Source: Suilimivivens sp045586385
GTDB taxonomy: Bacteria; Bacillota; Clostridia; Lachnospirales; Lachnospiraceae
DNA: 64,000 bases
Direction: 5' to 3'
Assembly: GCA_045586385.1 (NCBI GenBank)
Contig: JAZNAE010000095.1
Span: 1-64,000, forward strand
Shown here: one piece after another, positions 33,556 to 43,051 of the stretch
How positions within the stretch are numbered: the stretch's first letter is position 1
Layout: every line of letters starts with the position of its first letter
Notes under the pieces: generated by a model
Told to the model about the DNA's origin: nothing
What the model saw: only the letters and a program-made list of their open reading frames with translations
The model's database searches: none
Translations under genes and position numbers: made by a program

Positions 33556-34602
33556 ATGTTAGCATTTGAATGTGATTATTTGGAAGGTGCACATGAAAGA
33601 ATATTGCAGCGTCTTGTAGAAACAAATTATGAAAAAGCACCCGGATACAGTAGCGATCAATATTGCGAGAGTGCAATAGAAAAAATCAGACAAGCATGCA
33701 AGTGTCCGGAAGCAGAAGTTTATTTTTTGGTGGGCGGAACACAGACAAACGCAATCGTCATTGATGCCATGCTTCAAAAATATGAAGGTGTAATCGCTGC
33801 AGAAACGGGACATGTAAATGTGCATGAGGCGGGAGCGATTGAACATAGCGGACACAAGGTTATGACACTTCCGTCACATCATGGGAAGATAGATGCGGCT
33901 GAGCTGGCTGCTTATTTGGAAGGATTTTGGAATGATCCAAGTCACGATCACATGGTGTTCCCGGGCATGGTTTATATTTCATATCCTACGGAATACGGAA
34001 CCCTTTACAGTAAAAAAGAATTGGAAGAAATAAGACAGGTGTGTCAGAAATATAAAATTCCGCTTTATATGGATGGTGCCAGACTGGGATATGGCCTTAT
34101 GAGTAAAGAATGTGACTTGACTCTTCCGGTCATGGCAGAGCTGTGTGATGTGTTTTATATCGGTGGGACTAAAGTGGGAGCACTTTGCGGTGAGGCAGCG
34201 GTGTTCACAAAGAAAAATATGCCTAAGCATTTCATGACTATGGTAAAACAGAAAGGAGCCATGCTTGCGAAAGGCAGACTGCTGGGAATTCAGTTTGATA
34301 CATTATTTACGGATAATCTTTATTTTGAGATTTCGGCACATGCAATTGATATGGCAGAGAAACTAAAAGCAGGTTTTAAAGAGAGAGGATATTCTTTTTA
34401 TTTGGATTCATCCACCAATCAACAGTTTATCATTTTGTCAAATGAGGAAATTGAAAGGCTTCAGGACAAGGTCAGCTTTGAATTTTGGGGACCTGCAGAT
34501 GAGGGGCGCAAAATCGTGCGCTTTGCTACAGGCTGGGCAACCCGGGAAGAAGATATCGATGCGTTAATGAACATTTTAGATGATAATATAAAATTTGGAT
34601 AA
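33556..34602 (+). CDS. Low-specificity L-threonine aldolase (beta-eliminating lyase family)
   Basis: 348 residues of the PLP fold-type I aldolase family (PF01212). VGGTQTNAIVIDA, the AETGHVNVHEAGA substrate/PLP block, YMDGARLGYG with the PLP-contacting Asp, and the Schiff-base Lys in YIGGTKVGALCGEA. It cleaves L-threonine (or allo-threonine) to glycine and acetaldehyde. A GAGGTATGGG site precedes the ATG. folA follows 22 bp later. Confidence 0.93.
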   Translation: MLAFECDYLEGAHERILQRLVETNYEKAPGYSSDQYCESAIEKIRQACKCPEAEVYFLVGGTQTNAIVIDAMLQKYEGVIAAETGHVNVHEAGAIEHSGHKVMTLPSHHGKIDAAELAAYLEGFWNDPSHDHMVFPGMVYISYPTEYGTLYSKKELEEIRQVCQKYKIPLYMDGARLGYGLMSKECDLTLPVMAELCDVFYIGGTKVGALCGEAAVFTKKNMPKHFMTMVKQKGAMLAKGRLLGIQFDTLFTDNLYFEISAHAIDMAEKLKAGFKERGYSFYLDSSTNQQFIILSNEEIERLQDKVSFEFWGPADEGRKIVRFATGWATREEDIDALMNILDDNIKFG

Positions 34603-34624
34603 AAAAGTGTGTAGGAGAAAGAAT

Positions 34625-35092
34625 ATGATTTCATTAATTGTGGCTTTTGCAAAAAAACGTGTGATTGGAAATAAAGGTTGTATTCCGTGGAAGATAAAAG
34701 GTGAACAGAAGCGCTTTAAGGAACTGACAACAGGAAATGTGGTAATTATGGGAAGACGTTCTTATGAGGAAATCGGTAGACCTCTGCCAAACAGGACCAC
34801 CATTGTTGTGTCCGGGACTAAGAATTTTGACGGAGAGAATTGCTATACGGCAAAATCATTGACGGAGGCAATCGAGCTGGCAGGCGATAAGGATGTCTAT
34901 ATTTCCGGTGGTGCAAGATTATATGAGGAAGCGTTGCCTTTGGTAGAAAAAATGTACATTACGGAAATTGACCTTGAGATAGAGGGGGATACTTATTTCC
35001 CTGCATTTAAGGAAGAGGAATTTGTGAAGGAAATAAATGAGAGGTTTGATGGGGAGATTCCCTATACTTATGTGACGTATACGAGGAGATAA
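34625..35092 (+). CDS. folA: Dihydrofolate reductase
   Basis: 155 residues. IVAFAKKRVIGNKGCIPW holds the loop with the conserved Trp, VVIMGRRSYEEIGRPLPNR the NADPH-binding Arg region, and VYISGGARLYEEAL the second nucleotide site. It reduces dihydrofolate to tetrahydrofolate. The conserved acid is replaced here by the KGEQKRFKEL helix Glu. AGGAG seven bases upstream fixes the ATG at 34625; the longer frame overlaps threonine aldolase. It stands without thyA. Confidence 0.93.
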   Translation: MISLIVAFAKKRVIGNKGCIPWKIKGEQKRFKELTTGNVVIMGRRSYEEIGRPLPNRTTIVVSGTKNFDGENCYTAKSLTEAIELAGDKDVYISGGARLYEEALPLVEKMYITEIDLEIEGDTYFPAFKEEEFVKEINERFDGEIPYTYVTYTRR

Positions 35093-35470
35093 ATTAGAAT
35101 AGAGAGATTCCCAATATGAATGGTGAATATTTTTACATGAATATATGGTGATATGCGATGATGGCAGATAGAAAAGCGAAATCAAGGGTGTTCTATCTGC
35201 CTAAATTTTGCTTATATGAGAAAAGACGTCAGATAGGAATGAGGTTATCAGAGATTCTCGATGCTTATTTTGACCTTTTCAAAGCTATTTGATTAGTTTT
35301 AAATAGGTTTTGAGCAGATAGCAAGTTTTGTTTTGAAGCTTCTCGATGAAGCAGGTTCGTTTCTTGTTGTATCTGTGGCGTATAGAATGGTTGAAAAGGA
35401 AGAATATATACGTTGAAAATGATACGCTTTCTGTGCAGAGAAGGAATAAATCTTGGGGCAAGGATATTTA
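35093..35470. other. Intergenic stretch with one inverted repeat
   Basis: No gene is supported. GGCAGATAGAA (35163-35173) and TTCTATCTGCC (35191-35201) form an 11-bp hairpin about 70 bases after folA, with only TAAATTTTG after it, perhaps a weak terminator. GCAGATAG occurs again at 35315 and TTCTCGATG twice (35255 and 35340). A 44-codon frame at 35158 has no ribosome-binding site. It may hold gene debris. Confidence 0.5.
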
Positions 35471-35953
35471 TTAGTTAGTAATTAGCGGGTTCTTCTCGAT
35501 ATATTGCTCCATAATGGCAGCCGCCATTCCCACAAGCTCCGCACAAGGGCGCTTTTGATAATAAGCATCTGTCCGTTTTTCAGGGATGTGAGAATCTTTT
35601 CCTTCGCCAAGGCCTAAAAGCTGCTTACAAACGATAGAACCGTTTCTTTCTTCAAATTCTTTTGCAAGAAGTTGAATTCTTTCGTAGTGTTTTGTTTTCC
35701 CTTCATAATCTTTGGCATCATCATAGCCGTAGAGGAGCCCTGCGACCATAAACATGCCGGAAACAGCCCCGCAAACTTCACGGAGACGTCCCATACCGCC
35801 ACCGAAAGAAGAACTCAGTTTAAGGGCAGTTTTCCTATCTATATCATATTGATCTTCAAATGCAAGAAATACCGATTGAGAGCAATTGTATCCTTCTTTA
35901 AATAATTTCATTGCTTTTTTTGCATAACTGCTTTTTTCTATACAAATTTCCAT
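35471..35953 (-). CDS. C_GCAxxG_C_C family protein
   Basis: 160 residues. The family pattern is clear: YNCSQSV near residue 24, then REVCGAVSGMFMVAGLLYG with the C-GA-x-x-G core, and further cysteines in IVCKQLLG and KRPCAELVG. These small proteins of anaerobes are thought to take part in redox or metal chemistry, but the function is not known. An AGAGGTTA site lies before the ATG on the minus strand. Confidence 0.88.
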   Translation of the reverse strand: MEICIEKSSYAKKAMKLFKEGYNCSQSVFLAFEDQYDIDRKTALKLSSSFGGGMGRLREVCGAVSGMFMVAGLLYGYDDAKDYEGKTKHYERIQLLAKEFEERNGSIVCKQLLGLGEGKDSHIPEKRTDAYYQKRPCAELVGMAAAIMEQYIEKNPLITN

Positions 35954-36102
35954 GGTAAGTAACCTCTTTTCATTTGCTGCTTATTATGATAGCACAAACG
36001 AAAAACTTTGCCTATTATTTTTACGGCAAGGAGTCTTTTTCTTGTGTTTTTACAGGTTAAATGGCATAATAACAAGAGGAAATCCAAAGGGAGAGGTTGA
36101 AG

Positions 36103-36474
36103 ATGTATTTATCAGAATATTGTGATGTGAAGTACGAAGAAGATTATAATGTAGTTTTGGTTAAATGGAAAAAGTTTTGTTGCAGGGAAGATTATCGAAA
36201 ACCCTTGGAATATGCACTGGAAATTATTGAACAATACAAATGTGATTATGTGGCAGATACACGAAGCGGTTTCGAAAATATACCGGAAGACACCAAGTGG
36301 GTTGCAGATTATTTTATGCCGGAGGCTGTTAGACGTGGCTGTAAGTGTATTTACTTTATTATTGATGAGGGGAATTCATTGAAAGAAGAGCTGGAAGGTC
36401 AGGCGGCGGATTCGGGAAGTATTATTCAATTTAAATATGTGCATGGCGTAGATGAAATGGAAAGGGAGATATAG
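36103..36474 (+). CDS. Hypothetical protein, 123 residues (STAS-like fold possible)
   Basis: I do not recognise a named family. The order of strands and helices (VVLVKWKKF, PLEYALEIIEQY, YVADTRSGFENI, CIYFIIDEG, IQFKYVHGVDEM) resembles small STAS/SpoIIAA-like domains. GAGAGG precedes the ATG by six bases. The HIT gene starts two bases after its stop, so they are one operon. Confidence 0.75.
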   Translation: MYLSEYCDVKYEEDYNVVLVKWKKFCCREDYRKPLEYALEIIEQYKCDYVADTRSGFENIPEDTKWVADYFMPEAVRRGCKCIYFIIDEGNSLKEELEGQAADSGSIIQFKYVHGVDEMEREI

Positions 36475-36476
36475 AT

Positions 36477-36878
36477 ATGGATTGTATTTTTTGTAAAGTA
36501 GTAAGCGGTGAGAGACCTTGTATGAAGGTATATGAAGATGAACATACCATGGTGTTTATGTCAAAGCATAAAGATGTGGACGGGCACATGATCGCAATGA
36601 CTAAAAAGCATGTGGAAAATATTATGGACTGCGATGAAGATACGCTTGCGAAATTGATGGCTACGGTAAAAAAAGTTTCAAATCATTGTGTAGATAACTG
36701 TGGCTTTAGTGGAATTAATTTAATCGGAACCAATGGAAAAAGTGCGGACCAGACTGTTCCTCATTTTCATTTACATATCGTACCCAGAAAAGAGAATGAT
36801 GGTGTAGAAGCATGGCCCAATTTATGCGGTGCAAAGGATGAAATAGAAACCGTATATGAACAGATAAAAATGATTTAG
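36477..36878 (+). CDS. HIT family protein
   Basis: 133 residues. The histidine triad is intact: HFHLHIVPRK, with CIFCKVVSGERPC at the start giving a possible zinc pair (CxxC). Such Hint/Fhit-like proteins hydrolyse nucleotide-AMP or AMP-lysine type bonds in the cytoplasm. It follows the upstream gene by two bases and precedes an MBL gene by 24 bases in an apparent four-gene operon. Confidence 0.93.
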   Translation: MDCIFCKVVSGERPCMKVYEDEHTMVFMSKHKDVDGHMIAMTKKHVENIMDCDEDTLAKLMATVKKVSNHCVDNCGFSGINLIGTNGKSADQTVPHFHLHIVPRKENDGVEAWPNLCGAKDEIETVYEQIKMI

Positions 36879-36902
36879 AGAAATACCGGAACGGAGAAAA
36901 CT

Positions 36903-37712
36903 ATGAAGGACAATCATTTATCCATTACCATGCTTGGTACAGGGAACGCAACAGTAACAAAATGCTATAATACCTGCTTTGTTTTACAGGAAAAGGAGGA
37001 TTATTTTTTGGTGGATGCAGGTGGAGGAAATCAGATTCTTCGTATATTGGAAGAAAAAGGAATTTGCTTAAACCGAATTCATGATATGTTTGTGACACAT
37101 TCCCATTCCGATCATATTCTGGGTGTAGTTTGGATTATCAGGGTTATCGGACAGATGATGCGGAAAAAAGAGTATGAGGGAGAACTTCGAATCTATGCAC
37201 CTTTACAAGTGATAGACGATTTGTGTTCCATTTGCAAGATTGTATTAATGACAAAAGTAACGGACTATTTTGGAAACAGAATACAGCTAATAGGACTTAA
37301 AGATGGTGATGAGCATACGATCCTTGGAAGAAGAGTAACTTTTTTCGATATTAAATCTACTAAGCTTTTGCAATATGCATTTGAAATAAAAGAAGAAAAT
37401 TTATTATTCTGCGGGGATGAACCTTTAAAGGAAGAACTTTATGCAAAAGGAAAAGATGTAAAATATATGTTTCATGAAGCCTTTTGTTTAGACTCCGAGT
37501 GTGATAAGTTCAAACCTCATGAAAAGCATCACAGTACTGTGAAGGATGCCTGTTTGTTGTCAGAAGAACTTAAGGTACAGAATTTGATTTTGATGCACAC
37601 AGAGGACAGTCACATTCAGGAGAGAAAGAAATTGTATACGGAAGAAGGGGAAAGATTCTTCTCGGGAAATTTGTTTGTGCCGGATGACGGAGAAAGTATT
37701 TTGATAAATTAG
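36903..37712 (+). CDS. MBL-fold hydrolase, RNase Z-like
   Basis: 269 residues. MLGTGNATVTKCYNTCF at the start and the metal motif THSHSDHILG are typical of RNase Z-like metallo-beta-lactamases; FCGDEPL holds the bridging Asp and HEKHHSTVKDA and LILMHTED supply further His. It is distinct from the canonical rnz at 60.3 kb and the substrate is unknown. AACGGAGAAA precedes the ATG. Confidence 0.9.
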   Translation: MKDNHLSITMLGTGNATVTKCYNTCFVLQEKEDYFLVDAGGGNQILRILEEKGICLNRIHDMFVTHSHSDHILGVVWIIRVIGQMMRKKEYEGELRIYAPLQVIDDLCSICKIVLMTKVTDYFGNRIQLIGLKDGDEHTILGRRVTFFDIKSTKLLQYAFEIKEENLLFCGDEPLKEELYAKGKDVKYMFHEAFCLDSECDKFKPHEKHHSTVKDACLLSEELKVQNLILMHTEDSHIQERKKLYTEEGERFFSGNLFVPDDGESILIN

Positions 37713-37726
37713 AGGTGATTTTTGAA

Positions 37727-38251
37727 ATGGTACTTTTGGTAGTTGATACGCAGAAACTAATTACAAATGACAGTTTGTATGAGTTTGCGCTTTTTGAGAT
37801 GCGTGTGAAAGAACTGATTAAGCAGGCACGCAACAATGGAATTGAAGTGATCTTTGTCAGACATGATGATGGAGAGGGAAGGCCGTTATCAAAAGGAAAT
37901 GATGGTTTTGAAATTTACGATGGTTTTCGTCCCATGGATGGGGAACTTGTTTTTGACAAGACAGTAAACAGTTCCTTTAAAGGAACCGGACTTTTGGAAT
38001 ATTTGAGAGAAAAAGAAGAAGATAAAATTATGGTAGTGGGGCTTCAGAGCGATTACTGTATTGATGCTACTATCAAGTGTGGGTTTGAGCATGGTTTCCA
38101 AATGATTGTTCCGGCAAATACAAACAGTACATTTGACAATCAGTTTATGTCAGCAGAAGAAACTTATCATTATTATAATGAATTTATGTGGAACAATAGA
38201 TATGCACAGTGCATAGAATATGAAAAAGCACTTGAAATGATGGAAAGTTGA
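37727..38251 (+). CDS. Isochorismatase-family cysteine hydrolase
   Basis: 174 residues. The catalytic triad is visible: Asp in LLVVDTQKL, Lys in VFDKTVNSSF and Cys in VVGLQSDYCIDATI. The family cleaves nicotinamide, ureidoacrylate, isochorismate or similar amides. The ATG at 37727 has GAGGTG nine bases upstream; an earlier GTG lacks a site. It lies 14 bp after the MBL gene and ends the operon. Confidence 0.92.
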   Translation: MVLLVVDTQKLITNDSLYEFALFEMRVKELIKQARNNGIEVIFVRHDDGEGRPLSKGNDGFEIYDGFRPMDGELVFDKTVNSSFKGTGLLEYLREKEEDKIMVVGLQSDYCIDATIKCGFEHGFQMIVPANTNSTFDNQFMSAEETYHYYNEFMWNNRYAQCIEYEKALEMMES

Positions 38252-38330
38252 AAGATACCACATGGGAAGCACTTTGCGTGTGTGAATGAATGTGCAAATG
38301 AACATGTGAGTGAGTATAAAGAATATAAAA

Positions 38331-38424
38331 TGGGTCTATACAGAAAAAGTTTTTTTAGGGTCCAATTGGGGCCATAAGATGTTTGGAAATGGACCCTGGC
38401 AAGTAGAAAAAGTGTATAGGTCCA
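38331..38424. repeat. Nested imperfect inverted repeat
   Basis: TGGGTCTATACAG (38331) faces GTGTATAGGTCCA (38412-38424), and inside them AGGGTCCA (38357-38364) pairs perfectly with TGGACCCT (38390-38397). The loop holds GGGGCC. It is noncoding, lies between the hydrolase gene and the trpB2 promoter, and could be a terminator-like element or a small palindromic repeat unit. Confidence 0.65.
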
Positions 38425-38502
38425 AATGTTGACCGACTACATTCAATAAACAGTATTTTTTTGTCGGCAGTCCGCTTTCACGGCAAAAGATTTTTTTTAC
38501 TA

Positions 38503-38531
38503 TTGACATCTTTGAAGGGCAGTGCTATAAA
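38503..38531 (+). promoter_or_regulatory. SigA-type promoter of trpB2
   Basis: TTGACA (38503-38508) and TATAAA (38526-38531) have 17 bases between them, just upstream of the T-box leader. Confidence 0.85.
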
Positions 38532-38539
38532 ATATTACA

Positions 38540-38811
38540 TAAAACCATTGAAGAAGAGTGAGTACTTCAAACTTACTTTATCACAGAGAGCCGCAGTTGG
38601 TGGGAAGCGGTATAGAGGGTATGAAGGAATGGGCTTCTGAGGGCGAGTCGAAACTGCTTATGCAGTAGTAGATGAGACGGAGAGGATACTCCGTTAACAA
38701 ATCAAGCATATGATGGTATGCGATGAGCGGATGTATGATTACATCAAGCCGGGTGGCACCGCAGGAGACTTTATACTCCTGTCCCAGCAGTAACTGGGAC
38801 AGGAGTTTTTT
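38540..38811 (+). promoter_or_regulatory. T-box leader of trpB2 (Trp specifier)
   Basis: The T-box sequence GGGTGGCACCGC is at 38751-38762. Stem I contains GAA-TGG-GC with TGG at 38630-38632, the tryptophan codon, in the specifier position. The terminator (ACTCCTGTCCCAG / CTGGGACAGGAGT, then T6) is at 38775-38811. Low charged tRNA-Trp would turn trpB2 on. Confidence 0.93.
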
Positions 38812-38879
38812 ATGTTTAAAATTCCTGTTCCGACAGATTATCAATTGTAGCGCAAAAAGCGCAGAATGGAGGAACCACC

Positions 38880-40265
38880 ATGAGTGAAAAGAAAATCCCT
38901 TACAAAATTTATCTGGAAGAACACGAGATGCCAAAGCAGTGGTATAATGTCCGTGCTGACATGAAAAATAAGCCGGCTCCACTTTTAAATCCACAGACAC
39001 GAAAACCTATGACCTACGATGAACTTCGCACAGTATTTTGCGATGAACTTTGCAGGCAGGAACTTGATGATACTACAGCATATTTTGATATTCCGGAGGA
39101 AATCCGGGATTTCTATAAAATGTATCGTCCTTCACCTTTGGTACGCGCATATTGTTTGGAAGAAAAATTGCAGACGCCGGCAAAGATATACTATAAGTTT
39201 GAAGGCAACAATACCAGCGGAAGCCATAAGCTTAATTCAGCCATTGCCCAGGCTTATTATGCAAAGAAGCAGGGCCTTAAAGGCGTGACTACAGAAACCG
39301 GAGCAGGCCAGTGGGGTACAGCCCTTTCCATGGCTTGTGCTTATCTTGACTTGGATTGTCAGGTATATATGGTGAAATGTTCGTATGAACAGAAGCCTTT
39401 CCGCCGTGAAGTGATGAGAACCTATGGTGCAAATGTGACCCCCTCTCCTTCCATGACAACAGCAATCGGACGTAAAATTAATGAAGAGTTTCCGGGAACA
39501 AACGGAAGTCTTGGCTGTGCCATTTCAGAAGCGGTGGAAGCAGCGTGTGCGCAGGAAGGTTACCGCTACGTCCTTGGCTCTGTGCTTACACAAGTTCTTC
39601 TTCATCAGTCCGTGATCGGTCTTGAAACAAAGACTGCTATGGATAAATACGGCATTAAGCCGGATGTAATTATCGGCTGTGCAGGCGGCGGTTCTAATCT
39701 TGGCGGACTTATTTCTCCTTTCATGGGTGAGAAACTCCGCGGAGAAGCAGATTATGAGTTTATTGCGGTGGAGCCTGCAACCTGCCCTTCCCTTACAAGA
39801 GGCAAATATGTATACGATTACTGTGATACCGGAAAGGTTTGTCCTCTGGCGAAAATGTATACCTTGGGAAGCGGATATATGCCTGCAGCAACGCACGCAG
39901 GCGGCCTGCGTTATCACGGCATGAGTTCCGTGCTTTCCCAGTTATATGATGACGGTTACATGAAAGCAGTCAGTGTACATCAGACAGAAGTATTTAAGGC
40001 GGCACAGGAATTTGCCAGAGTGGAAGGTATTCTGCCTGCACCGGAAAGTTCCCATGCCATCAAGGTGGCTATTGACGAAGCACTTAAATGTAAAGAAACC
40101 GGTGAAGAAAAGACGATTCTTTTCGGTCTTACAGGTACGGGATACTTTGATATGGTTGCTTACGGCAGATACAATGATGGCGAAATGGTTGATTACATTC
40201 CCGGTGACGAAGAAATCCTGAAAGGATTAGCAGGAATCCCTAAATTTCCCGGAAATGAATTCTAG
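38880..40265 (+). CDS. trpB: Tryptophan synthase beta chain, TrpB2 type
   Basis: 461 residues, longer than TrpB1, with the TrpB2 N-terminal extension (YKIYLEEHEMPKQWYN). The PLP Lys is in NTSGSHKLNSAIAQ; TETGAGQWGTALS and VIIGCAGGGSNLGGL are the catalytic and phosphate-binding loops. It joins serine with indole to make tryptophan. No trpA or other trp gene is near, so it probably salvages free indole, matching TrpB2 biology. It is controlled by the Trp T-box upstream. AGGAACC-type text with GGAGG precedes the ATG. Confidence 0.94.
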   Translation: MSEKKIPYKIYLEEHEMPKQWYNVRADMKNKPAPLLNPQTRKPMTYDELRTVFCDELCRQELDDTTAYFDIPEEIRDFYKMYRPSPLVRAYCLEEKLQTPAKIYYKFEGNNTSGSHKLNSAIAQAYYAKKQGLKGVTTETGAGQWGTALSMACAYLDLDCQVYMVKCSYEQKPFRREVMRTYGANVTPSPSMTTAIGRKINEEFPGTNGSLGCAISEAVEAACAQEGYRYVLGSVLTQVLLHQSVIGLETKTAMDKYGIKPDVIIGCAGGGSNLGGLISPFMGEKLRGEADYEFIAVEPATCPSLTRGKYVYDYCDTGKVCPLAKMYTLGSGYMPAATHAGGLRYHGMSSVLSQLYDDGYMKAVSVHQTEVFKAAQEFARVEGILPAPESSHAIKVAIDEALKCKETGEEKTILFGLTGTGYFDMVAYGRYNDGEMVDYIPGDEEILKGLAGIPKFPGNEF

Positions 40266-40318
40266 TTGGGAATTTTAGGAAGTTTTAACATTTCGTTAAT
40301 ATTTGAATAGTTGAATAA

Positions 40319-40357
40319 AAACTGCAAATCTGTTACAATAAGGTTTGCGGTTTTTTG
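40319..40357 (+). terminator. Terminator after trpB2
   Basis: AACTGCAAA pairs with TTTGCGGTT (one G-T pair) across a 15-base loop, followed by six T. secA starts 85 bases later. Confidence 0.75.
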
Positions 40358-40441
40358 TTTTATAAAACATTAAAAAATGTACCGCGTATGACATGGAGTT
40401 TCCAATCGGAAGCCCTTTGCCGAACACAGTGAGGTTAAAGT

Positions 40442-43006
40442 ATGAATTTAATTCAAAAAGTTTTTGGAACACATAGCGAAAGAGAATTAAAAAGAATAGA
40501 AAGTACCGTACAGGCAATAGAAGACCTTCGTCCTGTCATGATGGCTCTATCCGATGAGGAACTGAAGGGAAAAACAGAAGAGTTTAAGAAAAGACTTTCC
40601 GAAGGAGAGACCTTGGATGATATCTTGCCGGAGGCATATGCAACAGTAAGAGAAGCAGCAAAGAGAGTTCTTAATATGGAACATTACCGTGTGCAGCTCA
40701 TTGGTGGTATTATTCTTCATCAGGGACGAATTGCGGAGATGAGAACCGGTGAAGGTAAAACTTTGGTGTCTACGCTTCCTGCATATTTAAATGCTTTAGA
40801 AGGAAAAGGTGTACATGTTGTTACCGTCAATGACTATCTGGCGAAGCGTGACGCTGAGTGGATGGGAGAGGTTCACAAATTCCTTGGACTTTCTGTGGGT
40901 GTTGTCCTAAACAGCATGAAACCGGAGGAGAGAAGAGAAGCTTATAATTGTGACATTACTTATGTTACTAACAATGAACTTGGTTTTGATTATCTCCGTG
41001 ATAATATGGTAATTTATAAAGCACAGCTTGTGCTTCGTGATTTGCACTATGCCATCATCGATGAAGTGGACTCCGTGTTAATCGATGAAGCCAGAACACC
41101 GCTTATTATTTCCGGACAGAGCGGCAAATCAACCAAACTTTATGAAGTATGTGATATTCTTGCCAGACAGATGAAACGTGGACAGGATATGCAGGACTTG
41201 ACCAAAATGGATCTTATCATGGGCATTGAGCGTGAAGAGACCGGAGATTTTATCGTTAACGAAAAGGATAAAATCGTAAATCTGACTGCGCAGGGTGTAA
41301 CGAAGGTAGAAAATTTCTTCCAGATTGAAAACCTTGCAGATCCTGAAAATATTGAAATCCAGCATAACATGATTCTGGCACTGCGTGCACATAATTTAAT
41401 GTTCCGCGATCAGGACTATGTGGTGAAAGATGATCAGGTTATGATTGTTGATGAATTTACCGGACGTATTATGCCGGGACGTCGTTATTCTGACGGACTT
41501 CATCAGGCGATCGAAGCAAAAGAGCATGTAAAAGTGAAGAGAGAAAGTAAGACCCTTGCAACCATTACTTTCCAGAACTTCTTTAATAAATTTGCAAAGA
41601 AGGCAGGTATGACCGGTACAGCCCTTACGGAAGAAAAGGAATTCCGTGATATTTATGGAATGGACGTTATTGAAATTCCTACCAACAGACCGGTAGCCAG
41701 AATTGATCAGCAGGATGCTGTATATAAGACCAGAAAAGAAAAATTATATGCGATTGTAGAATCTGTAAAAGAAGCTCATGCAAAGGGACAGCCTGTTTTG
41801 GTAGGCACCATTACCATTGAAGCCTCTGAAGAACTCAGCAGAATGCTCGCAAAGCAGGGAGTTCCCCATAAGGTTTTGAATGCGAAGTTCCACGAGCTGG
41901 AAGCAGAAATTGTTGCGGATGCAGGTATTCACGGTGCTGTTACCATTGCTACCAATATGGCGGGCCGTGGTACGGATATTAAGCTTGATGAGGAGGCAAA
42001 GGCAGCAGGTGGACTTAAGATTATCGGTACTGAGCGTCATGAATCCAGACGTATAGACAATCAGCTCCGTGGACGTTCCGGTCGTCAAGGTGATCCCGGT
42101 GAATCTAAGTTCTATATTTCACTGGAAGATGACCTTATGAGACTATTCGGTTCCGAAAGATTAATCAGCATGTTTAATGCACTGGGCATTCCGGAGAACC
42201 AGGAAATTGAACACAAAGCACTTACCAATGCTATTGAAAATGCACAGAAAAAGATAGAAAGCAATAACTTTGGTGTCAGAAAGAATCTTCTTGAGTATGA
42301 TCAGGTTATGAATGAACAGAGAGAAATCATCTATGAGGAGAGACGTCGTGTCCTTGACGGCGAAAGTATGAGAGATGCCATCTACAAGATGATTACGGAC
42401 ATTACGGAGAACAGTGTGGATATTTCCATCGGTGATGATACAGATATTGATGAGTGGGATTTGGATGAACTCAATACACTTCTTCTTCCTACAGTTCCAT
42501 TAAAACCTTTGAACAGAGGACGCGTGGCAACACCTAAGAAGAATGCCCTTAAGCAGCAGCTTAAAGAAGAAGCAGTGAAACTTTATGAAGCCAAGGAAGC
42601 GGAATTCCCGGATGCAGAAGCTATCAGAGAGTTAGAGCGTGTCATTTTACTGAAGGTAATTGACCGTAAGTGGATGGACCACATTGATGATATGGATCAG
42701 CTCCGTCAGGGCGTAGGATTACAGGCATACGGACAAAGAGACCCCCTTGTTGAATATAAGATGACCGGTTATGATATGTTTGATGAAATGACACAAAATA
42801 TCAAAGAAGAAACTGTCCGGTTGTTATTCCATGTCCGTGTAGAACAAAAGGTTGAGCGTGAGCAGGTTGCAAAGGTAACAGGAACAAACAAAGATGATTC
42901 ACTGGCCAAGGCACCTGTTAAGAGAGAGGCAGCGAAGGTTTATCCCAACGATCCCTGTCCTTGCGGCAGTGGAAAGAAATATAAACAGTGCTGCGGACGC
43001 AAGTAA
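40442..43006 (+). CDS. secA: Preprotein translocase ATPase SecA
   Basis: 854 residues. Walker A in MRTGEGKTLV, DEVDSVLIDEARTPL, the preprotein cross-linking and wing domains, then ATNMAGRGTDIKL and RGRSGRQGDPG, and the C-terminal zinc finger PCPCGSGKKYKQCCG. It drives secretion of unfolded proteins through SecYEG at the membrane. GTGAGG lies seven bases before the ATG. prfB follows 45 bp later, a common Firmicute pairing. Confidence 0.98.
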   Translation: MNLIQKVFGTHSERELKRIESTVQAIEDLRPVMMALSDEELKGKTEEFKKRLSEGETLDDILPEAYATVREAAKRVLNMEHYRVQLIGGIILHQGRIAEMRTGEGKTLVSTLPAYLNALEGKGVHVVTVNDYLAKRDAEWMGEVHKFLGLSVGVVLNSMKPEERREAYNCDITYVTNNELGFDYLRDNMVIYKAQLVLRDLHYAIIDEVDSVLIDEARTPLIISGQSGKSTKLYEVCDILARQMKRGQDMQDLTKMDLIMGIEREETGDFIVNEKDKIVNLTAQGVTKVENFFQIENLADPENIEIQHNMILALRAHNLMFRDQDYVVKDDQVMIVDEFTGRIMPGRRYSDGLHQAIEAKEHVKVKRESKTLATITFQNFFNKFAKKAGMTGTALTEEKEFRDIYGMDVIEIPTNRPVARIDQQDAVYKTRKEKLYAIVESVKEAHAKGQPVLVGTITIEASEELSRMLAKQGVPHKVLNAKFHELEAEIVADAGIHGAVTIATNMAGRGTDIKLDEEAKAAGGLKIIGTERHESRRIDNQLRGRSGRQGDPGESKFYISLEDDLMRLFGSERLISMFNALGIPENQEIEHKALTNAIENAQKKIESNNFGVRKNLLEYDQVMNEQREIIYEERRRVLDGESMRDAIYKMITDITENSVDISIGDDTDIDEWDLDELNTLLLPTVPLKPLNRGRVATPKKNALKQQLKEEAVKLYEAKEAEFPDAEAIRELERVILLKVIDRKWMDHIDDMDQLRQGVGLQAYGQRDPLVEYKMTGYDMFDEMTQNIKEETVRLLFHVRVEQKVEREQVAKVTGTNKDDSLAKAPVKREAAKVYPNDPCPCGSGKKYKQCCGRK

Positions 43007-43051
43007 AGTATATCGTATAAAAGAGTAAAAACAGAAAGAGGTGAACGTTAA

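Noticed and set aside
35158..35293. 44-codon ORF after folA
   Set aside because: No Shine-Dalgarno, it overlaps a hairpin, and no family is recognisable.
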